DNA from: Diacronema lutheri
Lineage: Eukaryota; Haptophyta; Pavlovophyceae; Pavlovales; Pavlovaceae
Length of the DNA stretch: 64,000 nt
Direction of reading: 5' to 3'
Assembly (NCBI GenBank): GCA_019448385.1
Contig: JAGTXO010000012.1
Coordinates: forward strand, 890,501 to 954,500
In this document: one piece after another, positions 27,001 to 39,502 of the stretch
How the letters are laid out: each line of letters opens with the position of its first letter
Numbering within the stretch: position 1 is the stretch's first letter
Translations under genes and position numbers: made by a program
The notes under the pieces: model-generated
Told to the model about the DNA's origin: nothing
Databases searched by the model: none
What the model saw: the letters and a program-made list of their open reading frames with translations, nothing else

Positions 27001-30000
27001 CAAGCTGCTGTGGCACACGCAGAGCGGATCGCCGCGCTGCGGAGGGCGGAGGCCGAGTGCCATACAGCCGTCGAGGCTGTGGCGCGCGAGCGGAGCGCCA
27101 TCGCTCGTGCCGAAGCCGCCCAGGATGATGCCGCGGCGCGCACCGAAGAGGTGGGCATGGTGAACGCACGCTTGGCGCAGGAGCGCGCTGAGGCGGCCGC
27201 AATCGGCGCGTGCACACACGCTGCGCTCGCCGATGCCGACGCTGCACGCGCGCGAGCTGAGCGGGCTGTCAATGAGTTGCGCGTGCTCCTTGCCGCCGCG
27301 CGTGCCGACGGGGTGGCTGTGGCGTGCGCACGTGATGCGCGCGCTGCGGAGCTCGTTGCATTGCGCTCCAGTGCGGCGGAAGCAGGGCGCGCGGCGCGCG
27401 TGCAGCTTGACAGGCAGTCGGAGCAGCTCGAAGCGGCACGTGCCAGCGCTCAAGAGGCGGCTGCTGCAGCTCAGGCAGCGGCCGAGCGGCTGAGCGCTTC
27501 GTCTAGCGCTGCCGAAGCCGCGCAACGCGAGGTGGTGGAGCAGGCAACGCGAAAGTGTGAGGAGGCTGCGGCTGGCTCTCGGGCGGCGCATGCAGAGACA
27601 ACGGCGGCGGCTTTGCGCCTCGGTTCTGAGCTTGCCGCCGCGCGCAAGGGCGCGGCTCAGGCGGAAGAGGCGAGCGAGCGCCTGGGTGCAGAGCTTGCCG
27701 CCGCGCGCAAGGGTGCGGCCCAGGCGGAGGCGAAGGCGGAGGAGGCGAGCGAGCGCCTTGGTGCAGAGCTCGCTGCAGCGCGCAAGGGCGCGGCGCAGGC
27801 GGAGGAGGCGAGCGAGCGCCTGGCTGCAGAGCTCGCTGCAGCGCGCAAGGGCGCGGCGCAGGCGGAAGAGGCGAGCGAGCGCCTGGGTGCAGAGCTTGCC
27901 GCCGCGCGCAAGGGCACGGCCCAGGCGGAGGCGAAGGCGGAGGAGGCGAGCGAGCGCCTTGGTGCAGAGCTCGCTGCAGCGCGCAAGGGCGCGGCGCAGG
28001 CGGAGGAGGCGAGCGAGCGCCTGGCTGCAGAGCTCGCCGCCGCGCGCAAGGGCGCGGCGCAGGCGGAGGAGGCGAGCGAGCGCCTGGCTGCAGAGCTCGC
28101 CGCCGCGCGCAAGGGCACGGCCCAGGCGGAGGCGAAGGCGGAGGAGGCGAGCGAGCGCCTTGGTGCAGAGCTCGCTGCAGCGCGCAAGGGCGCGGCGCAG
28201 GCGGAAGAGGCGAGCGAGCGCCTTGGTGCAGAGCTCGCCGCCGCGCGCAAGGGTGCGGCGCAGGCGGAGGAGGCGAGCGAGCGCCTGGCTGCAGAGCTCG
28301 CCGCCGCGCGCAAGGGCACGGCCCAGGCGGAGGCGAAGGCGGAGGAGGCGAGCGAGCGCCTTGGTGCAGAGCTCGCTGCAGCGCGCAAGGGCGCGGCGCA
28401 GGCGGAGGAGGCGAGCGAGCGCCTGGCTGCAGAGCTCGCCGCCGCGCGCAAGGGCGCGGCGCAGGCGGACGTGGCGAGCGAGCGCCTGGCTGCAGAGCTC
28501 GCCGCCGCACGCAAGGGCGCGGCTCAGGCGCAGGCGCAGGCGGAGGAGGCGAGCGAGCGCCTGGCTGCAGAGCTCGCTGCAGCGCGCAAGGGCGCGGCGC
28601 AGGCGGAGGCGGAGGCGGAGGAGGCGAGCGAGCGCCTGGCTGCAGAGCTCGCTGCAGCGCGCAAGGGCGCGGCGCAGGCGGAGGAGGCGAGCGAGCGCCT
28701 GGCTGCAGAGCTTGCCGCCGCGCGCAAGGGCGAGGCGCAGGCGCAGGCGCAGGCGGAGGAGGCGAGCGAGCGCCTGGCTGCAGAGCTCGCTGCAGCGCGC
28801 AAGGGCGCGGCTCAGGCGGAGGAGGCGAGCGAGCGCCTGGCTGCAGAGCTCGCTGCAGCGCGCAAGGGCGCGGCGCAGGCGGAGGCGGAGGCGGAGGAGG
28901 CGAGCGAGCGCCTGGCTGCAGAGCTCGCTGCAGCGCGCAAGGGCGCGGCGCAGGCGGAGGAGGCGAGCGAGCGCCTGGCTGCAGAGCTTGCCGCCGCGCG
29001 CAAGGGCGCGGCGCAGGCGCAGGCGGAGGCGGAGGAGGCGAGCGAGCGCCTGGCTGCAGAGCTCGCTGCAGCGCGCAAGGGCGCGGCGCAGGCGGAGGAG
29101 GCGAGCGAGCGCCTGGGTGCAGAGCTCGCCACCGCGCTCGATGGGCGCGAGGCGAATGCATTGCAGCTGCACGCCGCGCGCGAGGAGCTCGCTGCTGTGC
29201 GTGTTGAGGCCGGCGCTGCCGCGCTTGTCGCAGCCGCCGAGGCAGCTGCGCAGAGGGAGGCGCTCGCTGCCGAGCTGCGAGACGTGCGGTCGGTCGCGGT
29301 TGTATCAGCAGACGCCGCCGCACGCGCGCTGGCGGAGGCGGGTGCACGCGAGAAGGCGCTCGCCGCCGGGATGAGCGCGCTTGATGCAGCGCTTGCCCGA
29401 ATGGCGGGTGAGGCCGCGGCTACGGACGCGCGCGCGCGGCAGGTCGAGCGCCGTGCTGCGGAGCTCGATGCTGCGCGTGCGCACGCGGTTGGCGCGGCGG
29501 TCGCCGCGTGCGCCGAGGCGGATGCATCGGAGGCTCGATCTGCGCGCCAACTGACGCGCCTGAGTGCGCAAGTGGACTCGGCCGGCGCGCAGCTCGCCGA
29601 GGCGAACGCGCTCGTCTCACGGCTCGCCGCGCAGCTCGAGGCGCTGACCGCGCAGCTCGACTCGGCACGAGCGTCCGCCGCGGCGATGGGAGCTGCGCAG
29701 CACGAGGGCGAGGACCGCCTGCGCGAGCGCGAAGCTGAGCTGGCGGCGACGCGCGCGCGCGTCTCGGTGGCGAACGCGGCGCTCGCCGCGTCGACGGCGG
29801 CGCGCACGCGCGCCGCCACCGAGCTGGAGGCCACGCGACGCGAATGCGATGCGGCGCGCGCGGCTGCCGGCGCATCGGCGAGCGCGCTCGGCGCCGAGCT
29901 GCGTGCGCTCGAGGCGTCGTGCGAGGCGATAGCGTGCCAGGCCGCGGCCGCCGAGGTGCGCGCGGCGCAGGCCACCCGCGCGACCGCCGTTGCCACGTCC

Positions 30001-33000
30001 GACGCGGCGATGCGCGAGGGCGTGCTCGGTGCGAATGTCGAGCTGCTCGAGCAGCGGTGTGCTGCTGCCCACGCGGCCGCCGCGGCGCTCGAGGATGAGG
30101 CCACGCGGCGCACGCGCGACGCCGTCGTGGCGTGCACGTCCCACGGCGCGGTCGCGCACGTGCTGCGTTGCGCGCTCGCCGACGCGGACGTCGAGTTGCG
30201 AGGCGCGGATGACCGGCTCGAGCACGCGCGCGTGCAGCTGGCCGCCGCGACCGACGCCGCCGCGGCGGAGGCCGAGCGCGCGCGCGCGCACCACGCGTCG
30301 GAGGGCCGCGCGCTCGCCGCCGGCGCGCTGGCGCGTGCGCGCGCGCGCGCAGCGTCGGCGCTCGCGCACGCGGCGGATGGAGCGCGCGCGGAGGCGGAGC
30401 GCGCGGCGGCGGCGTGCTCGGCAGACGGCGCAACGGCGCGCGTCGCGGCGTGCGCGCTCGCCGCCGAGCTTGCCGAGGCCGAGGCCGAGGCGGCGGAGGG
30501 CGGCGAGCGCGAGCGCGCGCTCTGCGCCTCGCTGCGCGGCGCGGTGCGCGACGCGGAGACGGGCGCGGCGAGCGCGGCCGGTGAGGCGGCGAGGGCGCGA
30601 ACGGCGCACGCCGCGTCGCTCGCCGCTACGGCCGCCGCGGTCGCGCGCGCCAGTGGCGCTGAGCGCGCGCTGTGCGAGCTTGGCGCTGCGCACGCGGCCG
30701 ATCGCCTTCGCTGGCGCGCGCTGCTCGACGCTCAACTCTCTCGCGCGCGCGAGGGCGAGGGCGAGGGCGAGGGCGTCGACCGTGGGCGTGGGCGCGAAAC
30801 GACCGTGCTGCACGACGCGCTGCTCGGCGCACGCGCCGAGGCGGCCGCGCTGCGCAGCGCGCTGCGCGACAGCGGCGAGAGCGCGGCGGGTGGCGCGCGC
30901 GCGGGCGCGCTCGTCGCCGAGCTGCGCGCGCGGCTGCGCTTCGAGATCGACGCGGCCGACGCGGCGGCCGAGCTCGCGGCCGCGCGCGCGCGCGCGCATG
31001 CGGCGCGCGCCGCGTCCACGCTCGCGCTGCGCGCGCGCGTCGAGGCCGACGCGCTGCGCGCCGAGTTGCGCGCCGCCGAGGACGACGCCGCGGGCGCGCG
31101 GGTGAGCGCGGCGCACGCGGCGCGCCACGCACCGCGCCGTCCACCCGCGTCATTGGCCGCGAGCGCGCGCTCACCCCCGCCACGCGCGCGTGCGCGCGCC
31201 GCGCGCTCGCCAGGCGGGCTCTCGCCGCGCGCTCGGCCGCTTGGCGAGCGCCAAGGCGGGCGAGTCCGCCGCCGCGGCCGAGGCGGTGTCGGTGCGGCGC
31301 GAGCTCTCGCGCACGCTCGCTGCGCGCGCGGCCGAGACGCAGCGGCGCGCCGAGCAGCTTGGCGAGCTGGCGACGGCTGCCGCTGCGGTGCGCGCCGCGC
31401 CGGGGTGGGCGCGCGCGAGGCGCGCGCGCGCGCCGCCGCCGCGCGCGCCCACCCGCTGTGCTCGCCGCACGCGCGCGCGCGCACCTCTGGCGCAGGCGCG
31501 GGCGAACGAGCGCTCTCCCTCTGCTGCCCTCTCGCCGCTCCCACCGGTCGACGAGCTGGACGCGGCGCAGCCGCCGAACGCGCCCCTCACGCCGGCCCGC
31601 ACGCCATGCTCGCCGCCGCTCGCGCCGTCGCCTGCCGCGCGGCGGAGCGCGACCGACGACCTGGGCGCTCAGAGCGATGGCGACGGCGCGCCCGCTGCGC
31701 CGCCGTGCACGCCGCCGCGGCCGGCGATGCGCGGCTCGGTCGTCGTCGCGTGCCGCCTGCGCGCCGCGCCGCCGGGCGTGCCGGTCGTCGCGCGCGCCGA
31801 CGCGTCCGCCCGACGTGTGCTCATCGGCAGCGTTGATTTCGCGCCTGCTGGCTCCACTGCTGCCTCCGTCGATGGCTGCTTCGGCCCGTATGTGGCGGTG
31901 TATGGAGGGCGCGCGCCGCAGGGCGAGGTCTTCGGCGCGCTCGAGCCGCTCTGTGAGCACGCGGCGGCGGGCGGCGCGGCGCTCGCGCTCTTTGTGGGCG
32001 CCACGTCGTCGGGCAAGTCGCACTCTTTCTGGGGGCGCGCCGCGCAGCCCGCGGGCGGAGCGACCGGCGCGGCCGCCGAGCCAGGCCTCGCGGTGCGTGC
32101 GCTGTGCGAGCTGCTTCGCCTAACGCAGCGCGCGCTAGGCTCGGTCAGCTGCTCGGCGCCGCGGCCGTTCGACGAGGCGCCGCGCAGCGCGCGCGCGGGC
32201 GCATGCGGCGGTGGCGGTAGCGGCGGTAGCGGCGGTGGCGGTAGCGGCGGTAGCGGCGGTGGCGGTAGCGGCGGCAGCGTGCTCGTCTCGCTGCTGCAGG
32301 TGTACAATGGCGCCGTGTACGACCTGCTCGGCACGAGCAGCTCACACACCCCGCGCGCGCGTGACGCACCCGCCGCAGCCGACGCGTCGGCCGGTGCCGT
32401 ATGCGTGGTCGCGCAGCCGCCGCTCGAGGTGCGCTGCAGGACGGCAGCGGACGTGCGCGCATGCCTCGCAATTGGCGGCTGCTTCCGTCGCACCGCCGAC
32501 TCGGGCCTCAACACGCGCTCCTCCCGCGCGCACACGCTCGTCGTCGCGCGGCCGGTGACGGCCGCGGGCGAGCGCGCGCGCGGCGTGCTGCGGCTGGTCG
32601 ACCTGGCGGGCGCCGAGGCGGCAGAGGCGCGCGCGAGCGTGCGCGTTGGCGCGGCCGCCGATTCAGCTGACGAGTCGGCGCGAGCGAGGTCGGTCGAGGC
32701 GACGCACATCGAGGCTTCGCTCGGCGCGCTCGACGCGGCGTTCCGCGCGATGGCCGAGCGGCGCGCGCCCGAGCTGGGCGCGGATGCGCTCACGCGGCTG
32801 CTCGCGCCCGCGCTCGATCTTGGCCGCGGCGCGCGCGTGCTCGTCCTCGCGCACGTGCACGAGGGCGGCCGCTGGCTCGCGCACTCGCGCAGCACGCTCG
32901 AGTTTGCGCAGCGCGCGCACGCGTGCAACGTGTCCGGCGCGCCGGACGGCGGCGCAGGCGTGCGTCTCGCCTGCGCGGCCGACCTCGTCAACGCGCGCGG

Positions 33001-33028
33001 CCGCGAGGGCAGCGGACACGCTGCCTAG
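21088..33028 (+). CDS. Giant C-terminal-motor kinesin-like coiled-coil protein
   Basis: Exons 21088..31101, 31214..31387 and 31496..33028, phase 0, about 3,906 residues. A disordered N-terminal head is followed by about 3,200 residues of Ala/Arg/Glu-rich coiled coil, including two blocks of near-identical 21-residue repeats. The motor lies at about 3474-3890: 'SVVVACRLRAAPPG', P-loop 'GATSSGKSHSFWG', 'LVSLLQVYNGAVYDLL', switch I 'NTRSSRAHTLVV' and switch II 'LRLVDLAGAE'. Motor last and stalk first is the kinesin-14 arrangement, usually minus-end directed. A GGGGSGGS unit occurs three times inside the motor loop before 'VLVSLLQ'. The third exon's intron (31388-31495) keeps frame and could be retained. 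The 10-kb first exon is exceptional here. Confidence 0.8.
25936..26865. repeat. 63-bp coding tandem repeats, block A (about 14 units)
   Basis: About 14 head-to-tail units of 63 bp, each coding three heptads of the form ELAAARKGAAQAEEASERL, with alternating G/A after RL. Two units carry an extra 12 bp (four residues). Nucleotide identity between units is very high, including synonymous sites, which signals recent amplification or gene conversion. Confidence 0.95.
27625..29135. repeat. 63-bp coding tandem repeats, block B (about 22 units)
   Basis: About 22 units of the same 63-bp repeat as block A. Nine or so carry a 12-bp insert coding AEAK, AQAQ or AEAE before EEASERL. Both blocks end in the same non-repeated sequence (ALDGRxA..LQLHAAREEL), so the whole block seems to have been duplicated. 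Confidence 0.95.
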
Positions 33029-33090
33029 CCCGGCTCGCGCTCGCCGAGAAATTCAATGATTGTAAACTTTTTTTGGACGCTTTCCTCGCG

Positions 33091-33959
33091 ATGTCCGCCG
33101 TCGCGATGGCACGAAAAGGGCTTACCCTCCTCGCGCTGATGAGCGTAGGGGTCCGTGGCTGGGGGGCGTCGGAGAAGGAGCGCTACGTGCACCTGCAAGA
33201 ACACTTAAGGCACGCGCACGCCGTGCCCTCGCGTGCACGTGGCGCCGCGCACCCCGCCCTGGTAACTCGCGCCGGCGGTTGCTTGGCGCTCTGTCATGCA
33301 GGTTCGAGCCGAAAGGCGTCCTCGACATTGGCGCGAACCGCGGCGAGTGGTCAAAGATGATTCACTCCATTTGGCCTAGTTCACCCATCTTCATGATCGA
33401 GGCCAACGCGGACCACAAGGAACGGCTGCTTGCCACAGGCTTTCCGTTTGAGATCGGGCTCCTTGGGAACGAGAGCCGCACCGTGACGTACTTTCGAGCG
33501 CCCGTTTCCGTGGATAGCGGCGCGATGCAGTACGCCGACACGGGCAACGGCATTTTCCCAGAGGCGACCGCCTCTGGCGTGCACAAAATCTTCCAGCGCG
33601 AGACGCGCGTGATGCACACGCTCGACAGCCTCGCGCGCGGCCGTGGGCAGTTCGACCTTCTCAAGCTCGACGTGCAAGGCGCCGAGATCATGGTGCTGCA
33701 GGGCGCGACGAACGTTCTTCGGGGCGTGCACTTTGTGCAGCTCGAGCTCGCCGTCGTGCCGTACAACATCGGCGCGCCTCTGTGGACCGAAGTGCAGGCG
33801 TTCATGCATCGCATAGGCTTCGAGCCGTACGATCTTCTCGCCACGCAGCGCAAAAAGGGCGTGCTGATCTTTGTGGACGTGCTCTTCGTCAGGCACGACA
33901 GCCCCTTTCGTAAGGCGGCTCACCGCAAGGCACGCCTCATCGTGAATCGCAATTCGTGA
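33091..33959 (+). CDS. FkbM-family methyltransferase, secreted or ER-targeted
   Basis: Proposed exons 33091..33209 and 33302..33959, 258 residues. The first exon gives a hydrophobic signal-like N-terminus ('KGLTLLALMSVGVRGWG'). The second holds the FkbM SAM-dependent methyltransferase domain: 'PKGVLDIGANRGEWSKM' (motif I, SAM binding), 'PIFMIEANADHKERL' (acidic residue after strand 2), 'FDLLKLDVQGAEIMVLQGA' and 'VHFVQLELAVVPYN'. FkbM enzymes O-methylate sugars or small molecules, often on extracellular glycans. The intron fits only a GC donor (AAG|GCACGC) if the frame is to hold; the alternative GT at 33262 would break phase. Exon 2 is secure and exon 1 is tentative. Confidence 0.75.
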
Positions 33960-34114
33960 GTCGCAGCCCCACCATGCGTGGTGCGTGATGCCGTTGGCCA
34001 CACACTCGGGGAGGGGTTCGGTAACTAAACAGAAGACCCCGCTGACGTAAGCGCCGTTAGTACTAAACAGAAGACCTCTCTCTGGGGTGGTTTCGTGTTA
34101 GCGAGCGAATAGAA

Positions 34115-35896
34115 ATGGCCGCGGCCGCGGCCGCGGCGCGCGCCGAAGCCGCCGAGCCGCCCCGCGCCGCACCCGTCCGCGTGAACACGGCGCGGATGAG
34201 CGACCGGTATTATGCGGATGCGCTGCGTGCGGCGCTCGCCGAGCTCGGCTGGGCCGAGGTTCGCGGCACGACGGGCGCGGACGCGGACGCCGAGGTGGTC
34301 TGGTGGGATGGGCCCGTCGCACGCGCGCATTTTGCGCTCGTGCGGCCGGGCCAGGCGATCAGCCGCTTCCACGGGATGGTGCGGCTATGCCGCAAGGTGT
34401 GCTTTGCGCACCAGCTGCGCTGGGCCGTGCAGCTCTACGGCGGCGCGTGCGACGTTGCGCCGCAGACGTGGTGTCTCCCCGAGCAGCTCGATGCGTTCCG
34501 CGCGCACGCCAAAGCAGCGTACGGTGGGAGTTCAGCGGAGCCGGGCGAGTACTTCATCGTCAAGCCTGACGCGGGCTGCCAGGGTGACGGCATCGCGCTC
34601 CTCACGGCCGACGGCGTCGAGCGGCGCTCGGCGGCGGCGCGGCGCGCGGGCGTACGCGCGGTCGTGCAGGCGTACGTGCCGCGGCCGCTGCTGCTACGCG
34701 GGCACAAGTTCGACTTGCGTTTGTACGCGCTCCTCCTCTCCGCGCAGCCCTTCGAGGCCTACCTGTGCACGCGCGGCCTCGCGCGCTTCGCGACGCAGCC
34801 GTACGCGCCCGCCGCGCAGTCGCGCGGGCGCGCGCTGCTCGCGCACCTGACCAACTCGACGCTCAACGCGCAGTACGCCGGCGGCTCGAACAAGCGATCG
34901 TGGGCCGCCGTGCTCGCCGCGCTCGCCGCATCGGGCGGCCTCGCGCCCGCGGGCGCCGCTGGTGGCGCGTGGGCTGCGATCGCGCGCGTCGTGTGCGTTG
35001 CGCTGCGCGCCATCTGCCCACTCGCCGCCGCGCTGCAGACGGAGGCGGCGAGCGAAGCGCGGCTTGCAGCGCCCGGTCGCTTCAACTTCCAACTGATCGG
35101 CGTCGACGTGCTGCTCGACGAGGACGGGCGCGCGTGGCTTCTCGAGCTCAACCACTCGCCCAGCATGGCGCTGATCGACGCCGACGACGACGAGCGCGCC
35201 GCAAAGGTCGGCGCGCTCGCGGCCGCGCTACGCCTCGCGACGTGCACCGGCCCGGCGGACGTGCGCATCGCCACCATCTGCGAAGCGCACGCCATTGAAC
35301 CGCTCCACGCGCTGCCGTGGCCGCCGGCGCCCGTGCCGCCGGCCGACGCGTGCGCGCCGAGCGAAGCGGCGGCTCTGTTCGCCGAGCACGCGCTGCCACG
35401 CGCGCGCGCGCGCGCGCAGCCGGCGCCCGACCGCACGCTCGGCCGTGCGGCGTGGCTCGGGCTCGCGCATCGCGCGCGCCTCGACCCGGCCGTGGCCACG
35501 CGCGCGTACGGCGACGCGCTCGCGGCGGCCGACGCGCTCGGCATGGGCTGGGAGGCGGCGGAAGGCATGCGGCGCGAGGGCCTGCCGTTCCACGCCTTCT
35601 TTGGCGCGCTCGTCGAGCTCGCCGCGCGCGCACGCGGCGGCGAGGGCGGCGCGGCTGCTGGCACGCTGCGCGCGCTGCTCGAGCGCATGCGCGCGCCCGG
35701 CGCTGCGTGCGGCAACGACGAGCAGCGCGCGCGCGGGGGCACAGGCGACGGCGCGGGCTCGGGCGCCTTGCCGGGCAGCGCGCGCGCTCGCTCGCATTCG
35801 AGCAACGATGCTCACGCGCCGGTAAGCGTGCAGCTGCGTGTGGGGCGGGAGAGCCCCTCCCCCAATCAAATGATCATTTCCAGCCCGATCATATGA
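34115..35896 (+). CDS. Tubulin-tyrosine-ligase-like (TTLL) protein
   Basis: Single exon, 593 residues. The ATP-grasp TTL core covers about 75-385: 'ISRFHGMVRLCRKVCFAH' (the FPG/K-D region of TTLLs), 'EYFIVKPDAGCQGDGIAL' (ATP-binding Lys and Gly loop), 'VVQAYVPRPLLLRGHKFDLR', 'LTNSTLNAQY' and 'WLLELNHSPSMALI' (metal-binding E-x-N). These enzymes ligate amino acids, usually glutamate or glycine chains, to tubulin tails in cilia and cytoskeleton. The C-terminal about 200 residues are helical and Ala-rich with no known domain. Which amino acid is added cannot be read from the sequence. Confidence 0.88.
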   Translation: MAAAAAAARAEAAEPPRAAPVRVNTARMSDRYYADALRAALAELGWAEVRGTTGADADAEVVWWDGPVARAHFALVRPGQAISRFHGMVRLCRKVCFAHQLRWAVQLYGGACDVAPQTWCLPEQLDAFRAHAKAAYGGSSAEPGEYFIVKPDAGCQGDGIALLTADGVERRSAAARRAGVRAVVQAYVPRPLLLRGHKFDLRLYALLLSAQPFEAYLCTRGLARFATQPYAPAAQSRGRALLAHLTNSTLNAQYAGGSNKRSWAAVLAALAASGGLAPAGAAGGAWAAIARVVCVALRAICPLAAALQTEAASEARLAAPGRFNFQLIGVDVLLDEDGRAWLLELNHSPSMALIDADDDERAAKVGALAAALRLATCTGPADVRIATICEAHAIEPLHALPWPPAPVPPADACAPSEAAALFAEHALPRARARAQPAPDRTLGRAAWLGLAHRARLDPAVATRAYGDALAAADALGMGWEAAEGMRREGLPFHAFFGALVELAARARGGEGGAAAGTLRALLERMRAPGAACGNDEQRARGGTGDGAGSGALPGSARARSHSSNDAHAPVSVQLRVGRESPSPNQMIISSPII

Positions 35897-36058
35897 TTGC
35901 GAGCATGGATTGCACGATGCCTCGTTTGGCCTCGTGGCGGCACGCTCCGTCCCAAAATCCATCAAAATCGGCGGCCCAAAACCGTCCGTCCCCAGGAGGC
36001 TGACCCGGGTCCACGGTCGCCGCCAAAAGCCAAGGGCTATCAGTTTGCCGCCTACAAC

Positions 36059-37770
<1,712 letters not shown>

Positions 37771-38204
37771 TTTGCCCAAGTCCTTGCACGGCTCGAGAGT
37801 TGCGCGACCGACGCAGCCGAGCACATGCGCATGCACCGAGTCTTCTGCACACCACGGTCGCATCGCTGCCGGCAGCGATGCGCGCGCGACGCCGAGCGCG
37901 CGCGCCGCAGCGCGTGCGACGAGCCCCTGGCTGCTCCCCAGCCGAATGCTCCGCTCGGGGCGCGCCGTGCGGTGCGCGCGTCCATGAGGTGTCTCGCTGC
38001 ACGCGGCACTTTGCAACCTGCACCATGCGTGCCTTGCAAATTGATTTGAAGGACATGCGCTCCGGGACGTGCACTCGGCAAGTTGAAATCATTGAGCGCG
38101 CTCAGGCTGTTCGCGTGGTTCAGAGCGCAGATTGGCAGTGGCCGAGCCTTTCCGCCCGCTGTCTGCATGAGCAAGAGCTGACACGTGACGCCCCCGTCGG
38201 CACG
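37771..38204. other. Intergenic region between convergent genes
   Basis: About 430 bp separating the zinc-finger gene and NRDE2, which end toward each other. Base composition is somewhat less GC-rich than in the flanking genes. I see no coding or RNA signal. Confidence 0.5.
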
Positions 38205-39435
38205 CTACCACCATGCAGCCGCGCCCTCGTCGTCGGGCGGCTCCGGCTCGCTCTCCCCGGTCCAATCGTCGCCGTCGTCGCTGTCCGAGTGCGCGTTGCC
38301 ACCCACGAGCTCTTGGCGCGCGCGCTCGCCGTCGGCAGCAGCGGCGGCGGCGGCGGCGGCGGCGGCATGCTCCGCCTCGTCGCGCGCTCGCTGCAGCAGC
38401 TCGTCGAGGCTGGCGGCTGCCCAGAGCGGCGGTGGCGCGCTCTGCTCGGCACGCGCACGCTCCGCGTCCGTGCGCGCGGCCGTCGCACCCTCTGCCGCCA
38501 CGCTCGAGCGCGGCGGCAAGTCGCCGCCCGCGCCGCCGCCACTGTCGCCGCCCGCGTCAGCGCACAGCGTCGGTTGCGGTGACGATGGCGGTTGCGGTGA
38601 CGATGGCGGTTGCGGTGACGATGGCGGTTGCGGTGACGATGGCGGCGGCGGCGGCTCGGCGCCCGGCGGCTCAATGCGAGCACGCAGCCCACGCGCGACG
38701 CCGAGCTGCGCGAGCTCGGCGCTGCGCCGCGCGCCGCGCTCGGGGAGGGCGCGCAGCGCGTCGAACCAGAGCGCGCGCGCGGCCGGGCACTGCTGCAGCG
38801 CGCGCAGGCAGACGCGCTCGCGCGCGCTCACGGGTGCGGCGGCGGGTGCGGCGGCGATTGCGACGGCGGGCAGCGGCGGCGTGGGCTGGGGCGGGCCCTC
38901 CTCAGCGGCGCGCTCAAAGTCGAGATACGCGCGCCACAGAGCCGCGCTACCACCCGCCGCATCGGGCAGCACCGCCTCCTCAAAGAGCGCGCGCAATCGC
39001 GCGAGCGACTCGGCCGCGCCCACCGCCCAGCCGTCCGCGCCCGCCGCTGCGAGGAGGTGCGGTAACCCGGCGAGCTGCGCGCGCGCGACGCGCTGCGCGT
39101 GCGCGCGCGCGAGCGGCGCGTTGGCCGCCGCGAGCGCGTACAGCCAGCCGAGCGCGACGCGCGGCGCGGCGCGCGCGGCGCGGAGCAGCGCGCGCGACGC
39201 GGCCGCGCGCGCGCTCGGCGCCACGCCGGCGGTGGGCCGCGCGCACTGCGCGAGCTGCGCGGCGAGGAGCTGCGCGCATGACGGCGCGGCGGCGAGGCCG
39301 GCGGCGAGCGCGGCGCGCAGCTCGTGCGCCGGCAGCGCGCCGCCGAGCGCCTCGTGCGCGCCGCAGAGCGCAAGGCGGTGCGCGCACAGCCGCTCGCTCA
39401 CGTACCCGCGCGAGCACACGGCCGGCGCGGTCATG

Positions 39436-39466
<31 letters not shown>

Positions 39467-39470
39467 AGGA

Positions 39471-39502
<32 letters not shown>

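Noticed and set aside
26998-29172. Minus-strand frames over the 63-bp repeats (LARGG.LC.QALARLL type)
   Set aside because: Repetitive only because the plus-strand repeat is; no start, domain or composition supports them.
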